Source: CAYLJJ01 sp964384025 (GTDB lineage Bacteria > Myxococcota_A > Bradymonadia > UBA7976 > UBA1532). From it: a DNA stretch of 16,643 bases. The notes under the pieces are model-generated. The model saw only the letters and a list, made by a program, of their open reading frames with translations, made no database searches and was not told the origin of the DNA. Numbering within the stretch: position 1 is the stretch's first letter; each line of letters starts with the position of its first letter. Position numbers and translations under genes: made by a program. Shown here one piece after another: positions 1 through 9,900 of the stretch. The DNA lies in contig CAYLJJ010000119.1 of assembly GCA_964384025.1 (NCBI GenBank), forward strand, positions 1 through 16,643. The letters run 5' to 3'.

Positions 1-14
1 TGCTCTACATAAGT

Positions 15-2639
15 TCAGGTAATAGAGGCCGAACCACCAAATCCGGCGGACTCAGGGCGCGTCCAGCACGGGATGGCGGCGATGCCCTCCTGGAGCAGCG
101 CCTTGTCGATGGGGGCCTTTGTCCACGCCATTGATATCGCCACGTCGTCCCACGAACCGTGCTGCTTCAGCGTCTCGAGCAGGGCGCGCAGCCAGAGCCG
201 CTCGGCGCCTGAGCTGAGGGGTGGTCTGGCGTGCTCGTTGGTGATGGGGATACCGAGTATGTTCGTGTAACGGCCGTGCAACGTGGAGATTTCGATGGGC
301 ATGATCTGGGCGCTTCGCATCCACTGGAGACTGCTGTAGGTGTCCTCGACTCCAGCGGTGCCACCCCAGACATACCGGCAGCCTCCAGCATAGCTGGACG
401 CGCCCATGTACCAACCGTGCGTGTGCCGCTCGTAGCGGTTGAACAGGTCGTCCGTGGCGGCTTGGGTGGCCACCGCGTAGGCGAGCGTCGATGGACAGCG
501 AGGGAGGTTCAGTGCCATTGAGAACTGCTTGTACTTGGCTTTCTGTTCGAACTGGGCGAGGCCCTGTTCGAGCTGGAGCGTCGCGAGGGACACATTGGCA
601 CGCGCGAAGATCTCCATCATGCCCCGACGCATCGGCCCTGTTTCAAAGGGCAAATCGCGGGAAAAATGCTCTTGCGTGACCGGATCGACGATCGTCTCCC
701 GATGCCAGGGGACCCACAGGATACGGTCGTGATCCGTACACAGGGTACCCGGCAGGCGGGTGGGAGCAGGAAACTGCGCGGGGTCATTATTCTTGTAGAA
801 GCAGGGCTCGGGCGCGGGATGGGGGTGGAGGTTGTGGGCGCCGATGTCGTGGGCGGTCTCATCGCCGGTCCTCCAGTCGCGGTAGATCACCCGGTCGCTC
901 GTGGGCTGGTACGCGAGCAGCGCGCCGGTCCAGGCGGGCATGGTGATGCTCGGCACCGACACGGTAGCGTGCTCGCCGTCGGGTTGCATCGTGAGGATCG
1001 TCGCCTGCGAGGCCGCGTGATCGAGCACCGCAAACCGCACCACTGTCCGGGTGATGGTGAGCGTCTTGCGCGCGGTCGGGTGCAGCCTCAGCGGACAGGC
1101 CCACCAGAGCGTATCTTTCGCGCCATCCCGACCCAATCGCCCGGCGTAGAGGATGTCTTCCTCCACGCCGGCGAAGCACCCATCAGGGGCGACGGCGAGC
1201 ATCGGCTGTGCGTTGACGTCGTAGATCACCTTGTCCACCTCGTAGTTTCTCGCTGGACCGATCGCGAGCCCCGCGAGGCGTGGCGCTTCGTCCAGCGCGA
1301 GGCGTCGTCGCCCGGCGGCTTGGTCATCATTGACGTCGCTGAGGATGAGTGCGCCCTTGATGAGCTGCACCAGCATGCCTTCGCCGGGCCACAGCGAGAC
1401 GGGCGCACGCACGACAGGGAGCCTCGCCTTCACTCCCAAGCCTGGGAGATTGACCAGGTACACAGAGCCGTCGTCGTGCTCACCCAGCCCGGTGCGACCA
1501 TCGACCAGGAGGCGCTTGTCGGCCTCGTCGATCACTTGCAGCTCGCGACCGATGCTGAGCTTGGTGGAGGACTTGAGGCTCATCTTCTTGCCGAAGCTGA
1601 TCCGGGTCACGCCGAATACGTCGCTGAAGATGAACAGCGGACGCGAAGCCCGAGTTGTCTTTCCCTTGCGTCGGGAGCGCCCTCGCTTCTTCACGAGAGG
1701 AGTCTTCAACGCGATGGGGGCGCCATCGGAGACTCGCCACCCCCTGACCTCGTTTTTGGAGTCGCCGGAGTAGAGGGTTTGGCCGTCTGGGGCGTACGCG
1801 ATCCCATGGACAAAACTACCGTGCCATTCGCTGCGACTGATCTCCTGCCCCCGAGCGTCCCAATGAACGATGTAGCAAGTCTCCGCCAGACTCTTCGCGT
1901 AATCGCGCACGGTCGTCCCCGTCGCGAATCCTCCGCCGGGCTTAACCGCGACACAACGCGTGAATCGCCGGGCATTCTCTGAGTGCTCGATCACCGGTCG
2001 GAGATCGCGCAGGCTGTCGCCCTCCCCGCCGATGAGCATTGCGCCACAGCCATACTCCTTTGCGACGATGATGCGCTGGGTGGTGGGGCAGTAGCCCATG
2101 GACTGACTGGCGCAGGGGGTGGGACCGAGGGGCGTGAAGGAACCTTGCTCGGCGTCGATCCGCACCAGCTCAGAGGAGGTCATCACCAGAATCTGTTGAT
2201 GATCGACCCATACGAGAGACTCGATCTTGTCGTCAAGGTCGACGCGTTTGATCAGCTTGCCCGTGGTCGTCTCCCAGATTCGCACGCTGAAATCCGCTGG
2301 AACCCAGACCGACCCCGACCCGGTGGCGATGTGTTTGCCGTCGGGTGAGAAGCGTGCGGTGTTGATCTCGTGCTTATGTCCCTTGCAGCTGGAGACACGC
2401 TTGCCGGTAAGAGCGCTGAACACGCCAATGGTCTTGTAGCCGCTGAGCACGTACTGGCCATCGAATGAGAAATCGACGGCGTGGTTGAAGGTGCTCCCGA
2501 GGTAGATCCTCGCTTGCGTCGTGCCCGTCATGGTGTGGGTCAAACGCAGCTTCTTGTCGAGGCTTGACGAGGCGACGAGCTTGCCATCGGGTGAAACTGC
2601 GACGCCGTAGACCGAGTCTTCATGTCGGGTGATTGTCAT
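15..2639 (-). CDS. WD40-repeat beta-propeller protein with unassigned C-terminal domain
   Basis: Predicted cytoplasmic scaffold or sensor protein of about 874 residues; no signal peptide or membrane segment is visible. WD40-type repeats are clear in the first 310 residues, with blades such as VAVSPDGKLVASSS (13-26), ARFSPDGKHIATGSGS (95-110) followed by VRIWETTTGK (119-128), and IAYAPDGQTLYSGDS (280-294). A very basic linker (about 316-333) separates them from a second stretch of degenerate beta-rich repeats. The last 205 residues or so are non-repetitive, rich in aromatic residues and Gly, and belong to no family I recognise. I chose the ATG at 2639 because AGGAG lies six bases upstream; the reading frame extends to a GTG at 2666, but that start has no comparable ribosome site. 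The gene points away from the efflux operon. WD40 proteins of this size can partner with kinases or with MoxR/vWA systems, but no such partner is adjacent. The repeat call is firm; the function is unknown. Confidence 0.85.
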   Translation of the reverse strand: MTITRHEDSVYGVAVSPDGKLVASSSLDKKLRLTHTMTGTTQARIYLGSTFNHAVDFSFDGQYVLSGYKTIGVFSALTGKRVSSCKGHKHEINTARFSPDGKHIATGSGSVWVPADFSVRIWETTTGKLIKRVDLDDKIESLVWVDHQQILVMTSSELVRIDAEQGSFTPLGPTPCASQSMGYCPTTQRIIVAKEYGCGAMLIGGEGDSLRDLRPVIEHSENARRFTRCVAVKPGGGFATGTTVRDYAKSLAETCYIVHWDARGQEISRSEWHGSFVHGIAYAPDGQTLYSGDSKNEVRGWRVSDGAPIALKTPLVKKRGRSRRKGKTTRASRPLFIFSDVFGVTRISFGKKMSLKSSTKLSIGRELQVIDEADKRLLVDGRTGLGEHDDGSVYLVNLPGLGVKARLPVVRAPVSLWPGEGMLVQLIKGALILSDVNDDQAAGRRRLALDEAPRLAGLAIGPARNYEVDKVIYDVNAQPMLAVAPDGCFAGVEEDILYAGRLGRDGAKDTLWWACPLRLHPTARKTLTITRTVVRFAVLDHAASQATILTMQPDGEHATVSVPSITMPAWTGALLAYQPTSDRVIYRDWRTGDETAHDIGAHNLHPHPAPEPCFYKNNDPAQFPAPTRLPGTLCTDHDRILWVPWHRETIVDPVTQEHFSRDLPFETGPMRRGMMEIFARANVSLATLQLEQGLAQFEQKAKYKQFSMALNLPRCPSTLAYAVATQAATDDLFNRYERHTHGWYMGASSYAGGCRYVWGGTAGVEDTYSSLQWMRSAQIMPIEISTLHGRYTNILGIPITNEHARPPLSSGAERLWLRALLETLKQHGSWDDVAISMAWTKAPIDKALLQEGIAAIPCWTRPESAGFGGSASIT

Positions 2640-2666
2640 CGTGTCTCCTGGAGGGGCTTGAACCAC

Positions 2667-3381
2667 TGCGCGGATGACGTTCGCCGCGCTCGAAGATCCC
2701 GAGCGCGGCTCGTTCTACATACCTCTATCAGCCCATGGTAGGTGGACTCGGTTTGCCTGGCCAGTGGCAGAGGAATTCGTGAAAGTGGGTGATCTACCCC
2801 TCCTGCACATCGAAAACGTGAGTCCATCGATTCTCGAAAGCCGTGCCCGAGGTGATGTCCGAGCCGGTTTCTTCACCGAGAGCTGCGGCTGTGGAGCCCT
2901 CGGTGATGAACAGCCTGGGGCGAAGGACTCGAAAGCCCAGCTTCTTCTCGAGGATGTCCAGGAAGCTTATCACCCCGTCTATCCCGTGAAAAACTTGGCA
3001 CGTCTCAAGGGGAGCGGGGCCGTTGACGACCCACTCGATCTCGTCAACACACAGACGAAGGAACTTGTCCAGGTCACCCTCACCGTCAAGAAAAGATCCT
3101 CGCCCAGGAGTTCCCGCCAGGGCGTCAGCCCATCGCTGAGCGTATCCTCCGTCGTGTTCTCAAGAGTATGGTCTGGGCTGAACAGCTACTCTGATATGTT
3201 GTCAGGTCCGTATCTCATAAATATTTTCAAGCAGATGAGGATATTGCTCGCCTCAAAACTAAGAAGCTCGCTGCTCAGTCGGCGAACTTTGCCATGGCGG
3301 AGGAGCACCCCTTTAGACTAGAGCGCGTTCACAGGCCCCGAAAAACAAAATCCCCTTTAAGCACTGGAGGAGAGAGAAACT
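2667..3381. other. No assignable gene; possibly decayed coding sequence
   Basis: This 715-base stretch separates the divergent WD40 gene and efflux operon. The plus strand is open from ATG 2674 to 3321 (215 codons), but the translation matches no family I know and its second half is Ser/Arg-rich, as expected of an antisense shadow. The minus strand is open from 3159 down to a TAG at 2794-2796 (121 codons, no ATG). That reading looks at least as protein-like, with segments such as WVVNGPAPLETCQVFHGID and FLDILEKKLGFRVLRPRLF. Just upstream it seems to continue in another frame (open 2982-3185), with PWRELLGEDLFL. Short plus-strand readings around 3100-3320 (for example IAERILRRVLKSMVWAEQLL, then a stop) are also plausible. 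I read it as a probable frameshifted remnant, orientation undecided. The last 180 bases, before the operon, are more AT-rich. Confidence 0.3.
3199..3227 (+). promoter_or_regulatory. Candidate sigma70-like promoter for the efflux operon
   Basis: TTGTCA (3199-3204) and TATTTT (3222-3227) are separated by 17 bases in a locally AT-rich stretch of an otherwise GC-rich window. They match the -35 consensus at 5 of 6 positions and the -10 consensus at 4 of 6. Transcription from here would leave an untranslated leader of roughly 150 bases before the ATG at 3382. This is a pattern match only; no operator or regulator gene is visible beside it. Confidence 0.2.
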
Positions 3382-5808
3382 ATGGCTCACAGGATCGTCC
3401 TCTTGGCGATGATGCTGCTCTGGATCAGCGGGGCCACAGCGAAGCCCCGTGGCCCCGCGGACGTGGCGCTTCTACTCGATGGCCCCGCGCCGATGCTCCA
3501 GCCATTCATCGCGCGCGTTGAGGCTGAGATCAAAGCGCTCCTGGAGGCTGAGGTTCGGATCACGCCCGCCCGCGCAGGTCAGTGGACTCGCGCCAGCGTC
3601 TCCGCTGAGTTTGATCGCCTGCTCATCGACGGCGAGGTGGACCTGATCATCGGCGCGGGGCCGATCGCCTCCTCGATCATGGCGGCGTATGGGCCACTCC
3701 CCAAGCCCTGCATCGCTCTTTTTTTCCTCAAGGCGGAGGATGAAGGCGCCCCACGGGAGGGTGTCGGCTCTGGGGTCAAGAACCTCGTCTACCTCGACTC
3801 AGAGTGGAGCCTCCTCAAGGGCTTTTCACGGCTCAGAGCGCTGATGACAGTACGCAAGATGGCCATCCTCGTCAGCGCGCCTGTCTTAGAGGCGCTGCCC
3901 GCCAACGCCGCCAAACTCAAGGCCGCCTCAAGCACGCTGGGCTTCACGCTCCAACTCGTGATCGTCGATCAAGATCTCAAAACAGCAGTGGACACGATCG
4001 AGCCTGATGTGGATGTGGTCTATCTGCTCCCGATGCCCAACCTCGGTGATCGCGCGTGGGACATCTTGCCCCTCATCCACGCACGCCGCTTGCCAACCTT
4101 TGGTCACATCGGGCGGCTCGCCGTAGAGGCGGGCGTCATGGCGGGCGTGGGCAGCGATACGGATCTGACCCGCCTCGGCCGCCGAGTGGCGCTGTACGTG
4201 GAGCGGATCCTCGGGGGGGAGCCTGCGGCGAAGCTCCCCGTCAGCTTTCCCCGTGAGGATGAGCAGCTCTACCTCAACATGCGGACGGCCCGCGCCGTAG
4301 GCTTCTCCCCGCCCTTCACCGCGCTCATTGAGGCTGACCTGCTGCACCCCGAGGAGGGCTACACCCGACGCCTCGGGATGCAGGAGGCGATCAAGGAGGC
4401 GCTGGAGATGAACCTCGATCTCGTGACGGAGACGCGGGGGATCGAGGCCGCCGCTGAGGCGTGGCGGATCGCGCGCTCACGCTGGCTGCCGAGCCTCAAC
4501 CTCAACGTGACAGGCACCCTCATCGACTCGGATCGGGCGGAGGCGAGCATGGGGAGCCAAGCGGAGCGCGCGTTGACCATCGGCGCAACCCTCAACCAGG
4601 TCATCTTCCATGAGCCGCTCGTCGCCAATATGGCGATCCAGCGGGCCATGCAGCGCTCCCGTGAGCTGCAGCGCGAACAGCTCCGCCTCGACGTGGCCCG
4701 TGACGCGGCGACGGCGTACATCAACGTCCTGCGCGCCGACACGCTCCTGCGCATCCGCGCGATGAAGGTCAAGGCCACGCGGAGCAACCTGCACCTCGCG
4801 CGGATCCGGGTGGCCGTGGGCAACACGCCCCGCTCGGACACGCTGCGCTGGGAGAGCCAGCTCGCCAACGCCCAGAGCGGCTTGGCCCTCGCGGTGGCCC
4901 GCTCCACCCAAGCGCGCACGCAGCTCAACCGCCTGCTGCATCGCCCTCAACATGAGCGCGTGGAGGTGGCAACCCCCGATCCCAAGCAACTCAAGCTGGT
5001 CCCTGCGGAGCTGGTGCCCTTCGTGGATAACCCTGCGGGGTTCCGCATATTTCAGCGCTATATGGTCGAAGCCTCGCGGCGGGACAGCCCGGAGCTTAAG
5101 GCCCTCGACGCGCTCATCGCAGCCAAGGTGCGGCGTGGGGACTCCAGCTCACGCGCCTTCTACGCCCCCACCCTCAGCCTGCAGGCGGGGGTCACGCGAT
5201 CCTTGATGGAGGGCGGCGCGGGGACAGATGGGGGCCTCTTTAACACGAGCGAGGCTCCCACGGAGGGCTGCATAAACACGGCCCTCTGCCTCGGCGCCCT
5301 CTTGGATATGCCCAAGGCTGATGACACGGACTGGCATGTGGCGGTGGTCGCAAGCTTGCCACTTTTTGAGGGTGGTAGGCGCATCCACGAGGCGGATCAA
5401 GCATGGGCTGAGGTCCGCGCACTGCGGGCAGAGCGGGCCGCGGCGGTGGAGAAACTGGAACAGCGCGTGCGATCAAGCTTGGAGGCCCTCCTCGGCTCTT
5501 ACCCCAATATGAGCTATACCCAGCACGCCGCGGAGGCGGCGGATGAAAGCCTCAAGATGGTCAAGCAGGCGTATGCCCGCGGGGCCGTGGGCATCAGCGA
5601 CCTCATCGACGCGCATGATCGCACCTTCTCAGCCCGACAGGCCGCCGCAGACGCCACACTGGCCTTCGTCGCGGACTACATCGAGGTGGTCCGCGCCAGC
5701 GGCGCCCCCCACCTACTTACTGGCGACCACGCAGCCTGGCTTGAAGGCTTAAAGGCCCTCGCAGAAGCCCAGAAGAATAAAGAGGATCTCAAGGGAGAGG
5801 CACGATGA
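3382..5808 (+). CDS. ABC-type substrate-binding domain fused to TolC-family outer-membrane channel
   Basis: First gene of the efflux operon, 808 residues, against roughly 420-500 for an ordinary TolC-family protein. Residues 1-20 form a signal peptide ending ATA/K. Residues of about 25-322 resemble the ABC_sub_bind family (PF04392): a two-lobe periplasmic binding fold with VDLIIGAG (86-93), KMAILVSAPV (159-168), VDVVYLLPMPN (210-220), then LGRRVALYVERILGGEPAAK (265-284) and LYLNMRTARAVGF (296-308). From about 330 to 790 the protein reads as a TolC outer-membrane factor with two helical-hairpin repeats. Cues are EALEMNLDLV near the start, WLPSLNLNVTG, the second-repeat strand SLPLFEGGRR and the terminal helix ARGAVGISDLIDAHDRTFSA. 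There is no stop or frame change at the junction. GGAGG (3366-3370) precedes the ATG; the stop overlaps the adaptor start. Inference: the channel carries its own periplasmic ligand-binding module. Confidence 0.88.
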   Translation: MAHRIVLLAMMLLWISGATAKPRGPADVALLLDGPAPMLQPFIARVEAEIKALLEAEVRITPARAGQWTRASVSAEFDRLLIDGEVDLIIGAGPIASSIMAAYGPLPKPCIALFFLKAEDEGAPREGVGSGVKNLVYLDSEWSLLKGFSRLRALMTVRKMAILVSAPVLEALPANAAKLKAASSTLGFTLQLVIVDQDLKTAVDTIEPDVDVVYLLPMPNLGDRAWDILPLIHARRLPTFGHIGRLAVEAGVMAGVGSDTDLTRLGRRVALYVERILGGEPAAKLPVSFPREDEQLYLNMRTARAVGFSPPFTALIEADLLHPEEGYTRRLGMQEAIKEALEMNLDLVTETRGIEAAAEAWRIARSRWLPSLNLNVTGTLIDSDRAEASMGSQAERALTIGATLNQVIFHEPLVANMAIQRAMQRSRELQREQLRLDVARDAATAYINVLRADTLLRIRAMKVKATRSNLHLARIRVAVGNTPRSDTLRWESQLANAQSGLALAVARSTQARTQLNRLLHRPQHERVEVATPDPKQLKLVPAELVPFVDNPAGFRIFQRYMVEASRRDSPELKALDALIAAKVRRGDSSSRAFYAPTLSLQAGVTRSLMEGGAGTDGGLFNTSEAPTEGCINTALCLGALLDMPKADDTDWHVAVVASLPLFEGGRRIHEADQAWAEVRALRAERAAAVEKLEQRVRSSLEALLGSYPNMSYTQHAAEAADESLKMVKQAYARGAVGISDLIDAHDRTFSARQAAADATLAFVADYIEVVRASGAPHLLTGDHAAWLEGLKALAEAQKNKEDLKGEAR

Positions 5809-6914
5809 TCAAGACGCTCTGCGTCGCGCTGCTGTTGAGCACGCTCACCGCCTGTGGAAAGGAAGAGGCAGCGAGCGCGCCTGTGATTCGACCCGTCCGC
5901 TACATCACATTGACCGATCACGCCGCGGAGCAGCGCCGGACGCTGCCTGGGGCCACGAAGGCGGGCCAAGATGCCCGCTTGAGCTTCAGGGTCAGCGGTC
6001 AGATCCGCAAGCTCTCGGTCAAGGTTGGCGACCGCGTTGAGGCCAACGCGCTCATCGCTGAGCTGGATCCGCGCGACTATAAGATTCAAGCCCAAGAGAT
6101 CCGCGCGAGCATCGCCCAAGCCAGCGCTCAGGCGCGCAGCGCCAAGGCGAACTATGGCCGCGCGCGCAAGCTCTATGAGGCCAGCACGGCCTCGAAGGCA
6201 GATCTAGACTCCGCGCGGGCCGCTCGCGACTCTGCCGTCGCGCAGATCTCCGCGTCTCGACAGCGGCTTGAGCGCGCGAACCGTCAAATCGAGGACACGC
6301 GCCTGCTTGCACCAAGGCCGGGGATCATCTCGGCGGTGCTCGTCGAGGAGAACGAGAACGCCTCGCCCACGCAGCCCATCGTGACCCTCTCATCGGGCGG
6401 TCAGCCTGAGGTTGTCGTCTCCGTGCCATCTCAGATGGTCGGGGCGCTCAAAATCGGCGAGGTCGTCCGCGTGGAGTTGGTGGACTTCCCCGACACGCCC
6501 TTCAGCGGGACCATCTCCGAGATCGCCCAAGCCGCCGACGCGATGGGCGCCACCTACCCCGTCACGCTGATCCTCGCGGCGTCCAAGGAGGTTCAGATCC
6601 GCTCAGGCCTCGCCGCCTCTGTGACCTTCACGCTTAAGCGAGCCGCCGCCACGCGGAGCTTTACGCTGCCGACCCACGCAGTCGCCGCGGATCATAAGGG
6701 GCGCTTCGTCTATGTGGTCAAGCCGAGCGGTGAGAGGCTCGGGCTCGTCGCCCGGCGCGTGGTCGAGGTCGGCGCCTTCACGGCGGGCGGCCTGGAGATC
6801 AAGTCCGGGCTCTCTAAGGGAGAGCGGGTCATCACGGCAGGGGTCAGTCAGATCGTGGATGGACAGACGGTAAGGCTCCCGAGCCCGCCCGCACCGACTG
6901 GATCTCAGCCATGA
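5805..6914 (+). CDS. RND efflux periplasmic adaptor (membrane fusion protein), lipoprotein
   Basis: This 369-residue HlyD/AcrA-type adaptor would bridge the inner-membrane permease and the outer-membrane channel. The N-terminus is a lipoprotein signal with lipobox LTAC, acylation Cys at residue 17, so the protein should be anchored in a membrane by lipid. Domain order fits the family. A lipoyl-like half (SGQIRKLSVKVGDRVEANAL, about residues 65-85) is followed by an alpha-hairpin rich in Ala, Arg, Gln and Ser (about 95-165), then the second lipoyl half (LLAPRPGIISAVLVEENENA), a beta-barrel domain (VVVSVPSQMVGALKIGEVV) and a membrane-proximal domain ending with LSKGERVITAGVSQIVDGQ. The start ATG overlaps the stop of the upstream gene (ATGA, 5805-5808), and its own stop overlaps the permease start in the same way. 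This implies translational coupling of all three subunits. The substrate cannot be predicted. Confidence 0.93.
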   Translation: MIKTLCVALLLSTLTACGKEEAASAPVIRPVRYITLTDHAAEQRRTLPGATKAGQDARLSFRVSGQIRKLSVKVGDRVEANALIAELDPRDYKIQAQEIRASIAQASAQARSAKANYGRARKLYEASTASKADLDSARAARDSAVAQISASRQRLERANRQIEDTRLLAPRPGIISAVLVEENENASPTQPIVTLSSGGQPEVVVSVPSQMVGALKIGEVVRVELVDFPDTPFSGTISEIAQAADAMGATYPVTLILAASKEVQIRSGLAASVTFTLKRAAATRSFTLPTHAVAADHKGRFVYVVKPSGERLGLVARRVVEVGAFTAGGLEIKSGLSKGERVITAGVSQIVDGQTVRLPSPPAPTGSQP

Positions 6915-9900
6915 ACCTCACGCGCGCAGCGATCAAGAACAACCGCGTCACCACGATCGTGCTCTTGGTCATCATCTTCGCGGGCGTCAGCGCCTTCCTC
7001 GGTATGCCCAGGGCTGAAGATCCAGGCTTCGTGATCCGCGCCGCGCAGGTGGTCACCCACTTCCCTGGTGCGAGCCCGAGCAGGGTAGAGAAGCTCGTCA
7101 CCGATCCGCTGGAGAAGATCATCCAGGAGATGCCGGAACTCGACTACGTGGTGAGTACGTCTAAGGCGGGTGTCTCCGTGGTCAACGTCAGCGTCAAGGC
7201 GTCCTACACCGATATGCGGCCCATCTGGGACGCGTTGCGGCGGAAGGTTGATCGCGCCCGCAGATCTCTCCCGAGCGGGATCATTGGCCCAACGGTCAAC
7301 GATGAGTTCGGGGATGTCTTTGGCACCCTCGTCTCCATCACAGGCGAGGGCTTCTCCTACGCGGAGATCAAGGAGGTCGCTGATCAGCTCCGCGATCAAC
7401 TGCTCAACATCGCGGACGCCTCCAAGGTCGATGTCTACGGAGCCCAGGATGAGCGCGTCTTTATCGAATACGACAACGCCACCCTGTCGCGGCTGGGCAT
7501 CAGCCCCACCCAGCTCGCGGGGATCTTGGCCACGAGCAATATCATCGTGCCGGGTGGGACCATCGAGGCGGGCGCAGAGCGCATCGCGCTGGAGCCCAGC
7601 GGCAGCTTCCGTGATGTGGAGCACCTCGGCGAGACAATCATTAACCTGCCTGGGCGACGCGGGGTCACATCGCTCCGCGACATCGTCAAGATTCGACGCG
7701 GCTACGTGGATCCGCCCGCCTCGGTGATGCGCACCGGGCGCCAGCGCGCGCTCACATTGGCGATCTCCCTCCGTGAGGGCGGCGACATCATCGCGCTTGG
7801 CCAAGAGGTCAAGGCGCTGCTCAGAGCGCAGCAGGCGAGCTACCCCATAGGTATTGAGTTCGACGTGGTGGCCTTCCAGCCCGACACGGTGGAGCGCTCC
7901 ATTGATGACTTCGTGATCAGCCTAGGGCAGTCCGTCGGAATCGTGCTCCTGGTCATGCTGATCTTCCTGGGGCTGCGGACCGGCGTCCTCGTCGCCAGCC
8001 TCATCCCCATGACGCTCCTCCTCACCTTCGTCCTTATGCTGACCCTTGGGATCGGGCTCAACAAGGTCTCCCTCGCCGCGCTGATCATCGCGCTGGGGAT
8101 GCTCGTCGATAACGCCATTGTCATGTCTGAGTCGGTGCTCGTGCAGATGAAGAAGGGCAAGAGCGCGGCGCGCGCGGCCATCGATTCCGCCACGGAGTTA
8201 CGGCTCTCCTTGCTGACCTCCTCGCTCACCACAGCCTCAGCCTTCCTACCGATCTCCCTCGCGGAGTCCAACGTCGGAGAGTTCACCGATCCACTGTTTA
8301 AGGTGGTGGCCATCGCCCTGCTCAGCTCGTGGGTCTTGTCGCTCACGATGATCCCGCTGCTCTGTGCGGCCTTCCTCAAGGTCAAGGGGCAGAGGGCTCA
8401 GGAGGACGCGGGCTTTAACTCAGGCTTTTATCGAGGCTACCGGGGGTTCCTCCTCGGGATGGTCCGCCGTCCGCTGCTCACCGTCCTGCTGATGCTCGGC
8501 GCCTTTGGGCTCTCGCTCTTCGGCTTCAGCTTCATCCCCGCAGAGTTCTTCCCCGCCGCGGAGAAGGGCAACCTCCACGTCACGCTGCGCTTGCCGCGCG
8601 GCGCGCCGATTGAGCGGACCGTCGAGGCCGTCGAGGCGCTGGAGGGCTTCCTCGCCGAGCGTCAGATCCCCAGCGAGGGCGAGCTGAGTGATCTGCTGAC
8701 GCGCGAAGAGGGGCCGCAGGGGGTGATCAACTGGGGCGCCTTCATCGGGCAAGGCGCCCCGCGCTTTGTGCTCAACTACACCCCCGAGATGGCCGCCCCT
8801 GAGTACGCCTTCTTGCTCATCAACCTCACCTCCGTGGAGGCGGCCTCGGCCCTCATCCCTGCGCTTGAGGCCTTCACCCTGGAGCGGCTCCCCGACGCGA
8901 ACCTCACGGCCAAGCTGCCCTCTTCAGGGCCCGCCGCTGATCACCCCATCGCGGTCCGGCTATGGACCCGAGATCAGGCTGATCTCTTCGGGATGGTTGA
9001 GCAGACCAAGGCCAAGCTTGCCGCGCTCCCAGGCGCGCGGATGGTGAATGATGACTGGGGGTTGTGGGGCAAGAAGCTGCGGGTGGACATCAACCAGACC
9101 GTTGCGCGTCGCGCGGGGATCTCCAACCAGGACGTGGCGATCTCGCTGCAGACTGCGCTGAGCGGCGTGGAGACGACCCAGTACAGGGAGGACGACAAGG
9201 TCATCCCGGTGATGCTCCGCGCGCAGGCCAAGGATCGCCTCAACCCCGGCCGGTTAGAGAGCCACACCATCTATGCGCAGAGCACCGGGGTCTCCGTCCC
9301 GCTCGGCCAAGTGGCGCGGATCACCCCAGACTTTGAGCCCTCTGTGATCAAGCGACGAGGGCGGCTCCAAACCGTGACGATCTCAGCGGAGGTCGCGGAG
9401 GGCTACGGGGACATCGCCATCAGCACTGCGCTGGCCGCGTGGCTGGAGGAGACGAGCCCCAGCTGGCCTCAGGGTGCGGGCTTTGAGATGGGCGGCACGG
9501 CGGAGTCCTCCCAGACCGCGAGTCAGTCCATCGTAGACAAACTGCCCATCGCGGGATTCCTGATCCTGATCTTGCTCGTGGCCCAGTTCAACTCTATGCG
9601 GCGGGCCACGATCATCCTCGCCACCATCCCGCTCGCGCTCATCGGCGTCGTGGTGGGGTTGCTTATCGCGCGCTCCCACTTTGGCTTTATGACCTTCCTG
9701 GGGGTGATCTCCCTGGCGGGGATCGTCATCAACAATGCCATCGTGCTCATCGATCGGATCAAGCACGAGGAGGCGGAGCTGGGCCGCAGCCCTGATCAGG
9801 CGATCTTGGAGGCCGCGCAGCGACGCCTGCGACCGATCTTGCTGACCACCGCCACCACCATGGGGGGGCTCACGCCGCTCTGGATCTCGGGCGGGCCGCT

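Noticed and set aside
666..1982. A 438-codon open frame on the plus strand opposite the WD40 gene.
   Set aside because: It is fully antisense to a protein with clear WD40 repeats, its translation is rich in Arg/Gly/His with no domain, and long antisense frames are common in GC-rich genes.
6905..7804. A 299-codon minus-strand frame over the start of the RND permease.
   Set aside because: It is antisense to conserved RND sequence and has the Arg/Asp/His-rich composition typical of a shadow frame.
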